Origin: Triplophysa rosa
Taxonomy: Eukaryota > Chordata > Actinopteri > Cypriniformes > Nemacheilidae
Length of the DNA stretch: 64,000 bases
Direction: 5' to 3'
NCBI RefSeq assembly: GCF_024868665.1
Contig: NC_079899.1
Span: 26,368,186-26,432,185, forward strand
Both the position numbers and the translations under genes were made by a program. Of the stretch, positions 60,501-64,000 are shown piece after piece; the first letter of the stretch is position 1; every line of letters starts with the position of its first letter. The notes beneath the pieces were generated by a model that made no database searches, was not told the origin of the DNA, and saw nothing but the letters and a program-made list of their open reading frames with translations.

Positions 60501-62609
60501 GATTATTTTTGGCTATTTTTTATGGTAAAAATAGTCAAAACTGGTAAACGTCAGTGACGTGAAATACATAAATTATAAGATCACATTAACACATGTTATA
60601 CTGACCAAATGAAATTAATAAATGTGCCTTTTAATGGCTGAAAATAATAAACTAGTTAAGCTAAATGAAAATGCAATCATATATGTGTATTTCTTTAGTG
60701 TGGTTGTCTGTTACTGTATGTGTGCGCGCTCGAGCACGTGCATTCTCCGCTCCGTCGCGCACTTCCGTCATTTAAAAATTAACGGTCATTTCGTTTTACC
60801 TCACCCACTAACACATTAGTTTAGCGGTTTATTTATTTTAATTTTTTATTTAAAACCGTACAGATTTGAGAGTAAACTTATATTTTCGTGATTTTCGATT
60901 GATTTGACACATCTAAATCAACAGACCATGATGAAAGGACTGAAACTCAGGGCTTTTGATTGTTAAATCTAAAGACGGAGCCGCGCTATACTTCTGTGGT
61001 GAGACAATAATATTGTTAGCCTGAAGATAATTCAATGTTTATTCTTCTGTCAATAAAAATCTGCTTTAAATATTGTGTTGAAGTCATTGGTTATTTTATT
61101 TCGATATCTATAATGTCTGATGTTGAGGTAGGCCTACACACAGTGTGGTTTTATTAGAAATGATATACTGTGCTGTTTAAATCGAAAATTAGGCTACTTT
61201 AGTGATGAAAAAGGAATTATTAGGCTAAAAGAATAATCTAATGCATTGATTTCATCCTCCATATTGTGTGGGATGATGCAGTTTACTTATTTTAATTAGA
61301 TTAGATTGCGATGGATAAAAACACAGCATGGATGTATTCATTACTGACGTGTAAATGGACCGAGAAAAATATTTTAGGCTAACGTTCTGGGAACGTTCCC
61401 ATAACGTTAGTTTCTGGTTCCCAGAAAGTTTTTTTAAGGTTTGTTTTTGGTTATCTTTACGGAAATAAAACGTTAGTTTCATGGTTTCTATAACGTTAGG
61501 GTAACGTTCCCCTAACGTTAGTTTTTGGTTCCCAGAACGTTATGGGAACCAGAAACTAACGTTCTATTAACGTAAAGAAAACTTTCCTGGAGAACCAAAA
61601 ACGAACCTTAGAAAATAACGTTATGGGAACCAAAAACTAACGTTAGGGGAACGTTCTGGGAACCAAAAATTGTTAGCTGGGGCACTCCCATTTTCACAAC
61701 TCTTTGCATTCATTTAAGATTTTATTTTACACTTTGAAGTCTGTGCTTAAGAAAATGCACCCCCACAAAACGGGCTTTCTGACATAATCTTGTGTGGTTT
61801 TATCCATTCAAGCACGAAAGAGAACTGAACACGGATGCGCTGTCTGACAGAGATTCACCGATGCAGCCTTCAGCCCGTGACTGTACACACCAGACTGGAC
61901 CTCGCGTTGCGTTTTGCCGCGTCCCACAGTTTAGAAGCTGTCTATCTTCATTGAACGCGTCAAAGCAACTGTTTCAAATCACGCTTAAGTGGTTTAAAAG
62001 CCTGTACACGAATAAGAGCGTGATTACATAATGTAACGCTAGACAAAGGATGTCACAACAAACGGATGCTGCGTTAATTGCGTTAAATATTTTTTCACGC
62101 GTTAATTTGAAAAAAATAATCGCATGCGTTAACGCGTTGACAGCCCTAATTAAAAAAGAAACAAAAATGTGTTTTGCTTTGTGGCACTATTCTCATGTCT
62201 GTCATTTTTATTTTAACATATTTAAATACTTTATTCTGTTTGAAATATGTCTCATATACAGTAGATATCAAATGATCATATAAGACTTTATATCAGAAGC
62301 TCTATAAAACATTAAAACAGGAAAATTTTTCAAGTATATTTGAGCTCAAATGTCGTCTGTCTTAAGAACTGACCAATATATACTGTATATATAGATCTAT
62401 TTCTCAGCTGTTATCCCATAACGTCATTCTTCGCAGCTGTAGTTCACATGATGTCGCAGTATAATGCAGGTTCACTTACGCTCTCGTGGGTTAAATCGTT
62501 GATGTTGGCTGATATTGCTTGAAGCCAGTCTGCGCTTTCTGCTGCCGTGCAAAACTGCAGAATGTGTGTACAAACTCCATCTAAAGCAATGACCTCAAAA
62601 CTGCTCCAT
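44348..62609 (-). CDS. sntg2: gamma-2-syntrophin, 3' part (8 exons; upstream exons outside window)
   Basis: Syntrophins are peripheral adaptors of the dystrophin complex that recruit signalling proteins and channels through PDZ and PH domains. Eight phase-compatible exons (130, 39, 117, 72, 198, 93, 111 and 132 nt) encode about 296 residues: the second half of the split PH1 domain, PH2 and the syntrophin-unique C-terminus ending KYINNS. The family signatures HMGWV, HLCEVLFKVHK, WIAEDCW, KFSQLKGSSDDGKTRVKLL and HCIHSFIAAKVA are visible. PDZ and earlier exons lie beyond 64 kb. Assignment to gamma-2 rather than gamma-1 rests on the position upstream of tpo, as in human. Exon 55895-56011 has an in-frame TGA at 55988-55990, so this allele as written would not encode a full protein. 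Confidence 0.88.
44688..44798 (-). CDS. sntg2: sntg2 exon: syntrophin-unique domain
   Basis: The acceptor is GAAATGACAG (weak pyrimidine tract) and the donor GTATTT, 37 codons, phase 0-0. It reads RTIWKYKFSQLKGSSDDGK and TRVKLLFQNSENKQIEMK, a strongly conserved block of gamma-syntrophins. Confidence 0.9.
45488..45862 (-). mobile_element. LINE reverse-transcriptase fragment
   Basis: The minus strand carries SNSKTELLVIPADPKTQHDL in one frame and SRPDYCDALLAGLPACTTRP, LQMIQNAAARVVFNEPKRAH in another: the C-terminal RT end of an L2/Rex-like LINE, frameshifted and truncated. In an sntg2 intron. Confidence 0.85.
46436..46699. mobile_element. MITE with cacagtca...tgacagtg ends
   Basis: Imperfect inverted ends extend inward to gccgtcactggggtg / caccccagtgacggc. 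Non-coding, 65 bases from an sntg2 donor site. Confidence 0.8.
46764..46856 (-). CDS. sntg2: sntg2 exon: syntrophin-unique domain
   Basis: The acceptor is CTTCAACAG and the donor GTAAGA, 31 codons, phase 0-0. It encodes SKSYTCSSQGRILCFTIHFQ and SGFSCSDNISA, matching the start of the syntrophin-unique domain. A MITE ends 65 bases downstream of the donor. Confidence 0.9.
47968..48187. mobile_element. MITE of the cactcttaaaaatgaaggtg family
   Basis: Ends are inverted (acactcttaaaaatgaa versus ttcattaaaagtgt) and the middle is built from agaacctttt motifs. A diverged partial relative is at 43643-43790. Confidence 0.75.
48539..48592. repeat. (CA)n microsatellite
   Basis: About 25 CA units. Confidence 0.97.
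49550..50110. repeat. probable dispersed repeat in sntg2 intron
   Basis: Contains two gattctgattggc(t/c) segments and a gc-rich right part (gccgtgtaataagcgggata). Looks like a known style of fish DNA transposon, but I could not define its ends. Confidence 0.35.
50233..50356. mobile_element. 124-bp palindromic mini-element
   Basis: ggataatccacggctagctg at the left and cggctagctgtggattatcc at the right are inverted, with aaaggattt / aaatccttt continuing the pairing inward. Confidence 0.75.
51462..51575. repeat. short foldback repeat
   Basis: acacaaaagaagatattttg and caaaagatcttcttttgcgt are inverted around gtcaatggagttcagtgctg. Part of a MITE family also seen at 53478-53570. Confidence 0.6.
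52459..53358. mobile_element. hAT-like MITE interrupted by a solo LTR
   Basis: Perfect 12-bp inverted ends tgtgaccctgga / tccagggtcaca. The body is AT-rich without coding capacity. Removing the 458-bp LTR and one target copy leaves about 437 bp. No clear target duplication was seen around the outer ends. Confidence 0.85.
52767..53224 (+). mobile_element. solo LTR with 5-bp target-site duplication
   Basis: Begins TG, ends CA, and is flanked on both sides by gatct (52762-52766 and 53225-53229). GC-rich repetitive ccagccgg motifs fill the 5' half; an AATAAA lies at about 53151, followed by tgcaattgggttctttctcc near the end, typical of LTR 3' parts. No internal retroelement genes remain. The family (Ty3-like or other) cannot be told from the LTR alone. 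Confidence 0.88.
53654..53851 (-). CDS. sntg2: sntg2 exon: end of PH2
   Basis: The acceptor is TTTGTGTAG and the donor GTCAGT, 66 codons, phase 0-0. It reads LWIAEDCWIHTQKLS, FCFSVHVGHGQSLCFSVELG and VFWEKAFQRAVFMEVQRVQ, the C-terminal strands and W-containing helix of PH2. The exon's downstream edge lies just above a small foldback repeat (53470-53575). Confidence 0.92.
54798..54869 (-). CDS. sntg2: sntg2 exon: PH2 middle
   Basis: The acceptor is ATCGTCAG and the donor GTAGAT, phase 0-0. It encodes ITASDWTEAEARFHLCEVLF and KVHK, where H-L-C-E-V-L-F-K-V-H-K is a diagnostic gamma-syntrophin string. Confidence 0.9.
55895..56011 (-). CDS. sntg2: sntg2 exon: start of PH2, with in-frame TGA
   Basis: This 117-nt, phase 0-0 exon has acceptor GTTCTGCTGCAG and donor GTAAGTC. 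It reads ILHMGWV, then TGA, then EHLQASDVEAVHRCRFMALRA and LLIFRSPP. The protein homology continues in the same frame on both sides of the TGA, so it looks like a single substitution (CGA to TGA is the simplest, at a CpG) rather than a frame error. Confidence 0.82.
56386..56424 (-). CDS. sntg2: sntg2 13-codon micro-exon
   Basis: The acceptor is CTGTTTCAG and the donor GTAAATG, phase 0-0. It encodes IKTTNKYCSPDEQ, matching the linker before H-M-G-W-V in gamma-syntrophins. It is too short to detect except through its neighbours and their phase. Confidence 0.82.
56639..58552. mobile_element. 1.9-kb non-autonomous DNA transposon
   Basis: Ends cactcttagaaga / tcttcttagagtg pair 12 of 13. Next to both ends are ggttcaaa / gaacctttt motif clusters. 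No transposase frame. A half MITE of the 11538 family (58048-58200) lies inside it. Confidence 0.7.
60079..61683. mobile_element. TIR element carrying a hairpin minisatellite
   Basis: Ends gccccagcaaaca / tgttagctggggc are inverted. Both ends carry cctaacgttagtttttggtt-type blocks in opposite orientation. 60230-60510 holds four to five tandem units of about 60 bp, each with ggttattttctggtt and aaccagaaaataacc arms. No transposase frame. Confidence 0.75.
60230..60510. repeat. minisatellite of about 60-bp self-complementary units
   Basis: Repeats of ggttatttttttgcaaccag + aaaataacc(agaa) + gtaacgttnnctga. Unit length varies by loss of one aaccagaaaat block. Confidence 0.8.
62480..62609 (-). 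CDS. sntg2: sntg2 exon: second half of PH1
   Basis: The acceptor is CTTCTCCAG and the donor GTAAGT. The frame reads WSSFEVIALDGVCTHILQF and AESADWLQAISANINDL, the C-terminal strand and helix of the PH1 domain that a PDZ domain interrupts in syntrophins. The first base completes a codon from an exon outside the window. Confidence 0.88.
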
Positions 62610-64000
62610 CTGGAGAAGGACAAGACATATTCAAATCATTCAACGGTGTTACAATGAAGTAAAAACTGGGATATCACACTGCTCAATCAACCCTTTGCAT
62701 GAAATACCTTGATGAGATTCTGCATTTCTTAAACGTGTTTCACAATGCAATGCTCAACCTTCAGTTTCAAATAATAAAGATCATCTGGATTTTTACATTT
62801 CTCCTTATTAGTTCCTTATGACTCATTTTTTGATGTGACGGCCAACAGTTGAGACAATTCTACACAAAACAGACAAAGAAATGCAGTCGCTAAAACAAAC
62901 ATGAAACATTGTGAGGTCATGTGACCACTGTTAAACACACTCAATGTTACATAATCCATGTTGTTTCACATAGAATAAATAAAATGTATAAAAACAGTAA
63001 GCAGTATACACAGTAGGCTATATTTTGTTTAGTATGCAGTGAGCAGGACTCTTATGAACATTTCTCACTGTACAACAGTAATCATTAATGCATGTCGGGA
63101 ATAGACAAACTCCCGAGAAACATAACTCCCAATCTTTAAGGCCGTGAAGGTTGTTGAAATAAATATCTGAGATTTGTGCGATATAGCAGAAATAGACAGT
63201 CAATCAATAAGTGCAGGCAGAACAGAATCACATCTTGAGTTGTGTGAGGCTCGCAGTAAAAAACACGTGACGGAACAAGTGTTGTTTAGTCACAAGGCGT
63301 TTATCGTTTTGCACTTAACCCTGATGTAACAAGAAAGAGTGATGTCATTGCCCACTTTATCATCACTTTTATTTTATTTTTATTTTAAATATTAGCTGTA
63401 TATTGTTTGTTAGGCGTGTGTGTCATTTGTCTCATTACTTCTCTCAAGCACTTTGCATAAGCTGCGATTGTATAATACTGAGCTCCATTAATAAAGTTTG
63501 ACGGTGTGTTTGAAGAACTGCGGATAAAATTTACATTGACTATTTAATGAGAGACTATATAATTATATTTAATCTGTTCAAAACACATTCTATGTGATGA
63601 TTATCGTCTCTCTCATCCACGGTGATATTATAGATTAAAGTGAAACATTATTCTCAACACTACACATCTTTAGCAGTCGTTTTTTTTCAATACAGTGATT
63701 CAATAAATGCCATGATTTCAATTAATGCCAGTCATGTGTGAGACGCAGCCGTTCAGCGTTTGGCCTTTTTCAGACAGAAATTGCCTGAAGAATGTAATGT
63801 TCTGCTTGAACTGCCAGCAGACTGTAGCCAAACGCTTTGATACCAAGAAAACGCCCGAGTGAGTGACGCGCACAATGAAAAATCTAATAGTCTGGAGAGA
63901 TCCATTTTCATTGGGCATCGCCATACATACAGAGAGCGAAATAGAGAGAGAGAGCCTACATAACATTATATTATTATAGCCCTTTATTCTGCTACTTACA
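62610..64000. other. sntg2 intron running to the window edge
   Basis: No exon recognised. The next upstream sntg2 exon (first half of PH1/PDZ) must lie beyond 64 kb or be undetected. Confidence 0.5.

Larger units (their letters stand above)
59815..62146. mobile_element. possible outer hAT-like element around the minisatellite element
   Basis: attaatcacgattaatcgca at 59856-59876 and aatcgcatgcgttaacgcgt plus tgacagccct at 62118-62146 are motifs of one common fish element. The left terminus is not evident, so this is tentative. Confidence 0.35.

Noticed and set aside
63718..63966. 82-codon minus ORF as a further sntg2 exon
   Set aside because: No syntrophin PDZ or PH motif and no convincing splice sites.

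Overview
This is vertebrate nuclear DNA, almost certainly from a teleost fish and probably a cypriniform. The genes are split into small exons with GT/AG introns, and the non-coding DNA is dense with fish-type repeats: L2/CR1-like LINE tails, tRNA-derived SINE tails, foldback hAT-like MITEs and CA/TG arrays. No RNA gene, CRISPR array or prokaryotic feature was seen.

Two real genes were found, both on the minus strand and in the same order as human SNTG2-TPO. From about 64.0 kb down to 44.3 kb lies the 3' half of a gamma-syntrophin gene (sntg2): eight exons covering the end of the split PH1 domain, PH2 and the syntrophin-unique C-terminus. The upstream exons (PDZ, first half of PH1) are outside the window. 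One sntg2 exon carries an in-frame TGA. From 41.0 kb down to 12.0 kb lies thyroid peroxidase (tpo). I could assemble eleven coding exons with matching splice phases into one 724-residue reading frame. It has a signal peptide and all key heme-peroxidase residues, but stops right after the peroxidase domain, without the CCP, EGF and transmembrane modules of mammalian TPO.

The main anomaly is an 11.4-kb near-identical direct tandem duplication (14323-25741 and 25742-37165) inside tpo. It duplicates exons 5-8. The duplicated exons total 1088 nt, so including both copies breaks the frame. This is either a collapsed-haplotype or assembly artefact, or a very recent intragenic duplication.

Layout: 1-12.0 kb is the intergenic region 3' of tpo (TG array with a 760-base gap, a TTTC array, a decayed LINE, other repeats and one unexplained ORF). 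12.0-14.3 kb holds tpo exons 9-11 and two abutting foldback elements. 14.3-37.2 kb is the duplicated block. 37.8-41.0 kb holds tpo exons 1-4. 41.0-44.3 kb is intergenic. 44.3-64 kb is sntg2 with large repeat-filled introns, including a solo LTR nested in a hAT-like element and a hairpin-forming minisatellite element.
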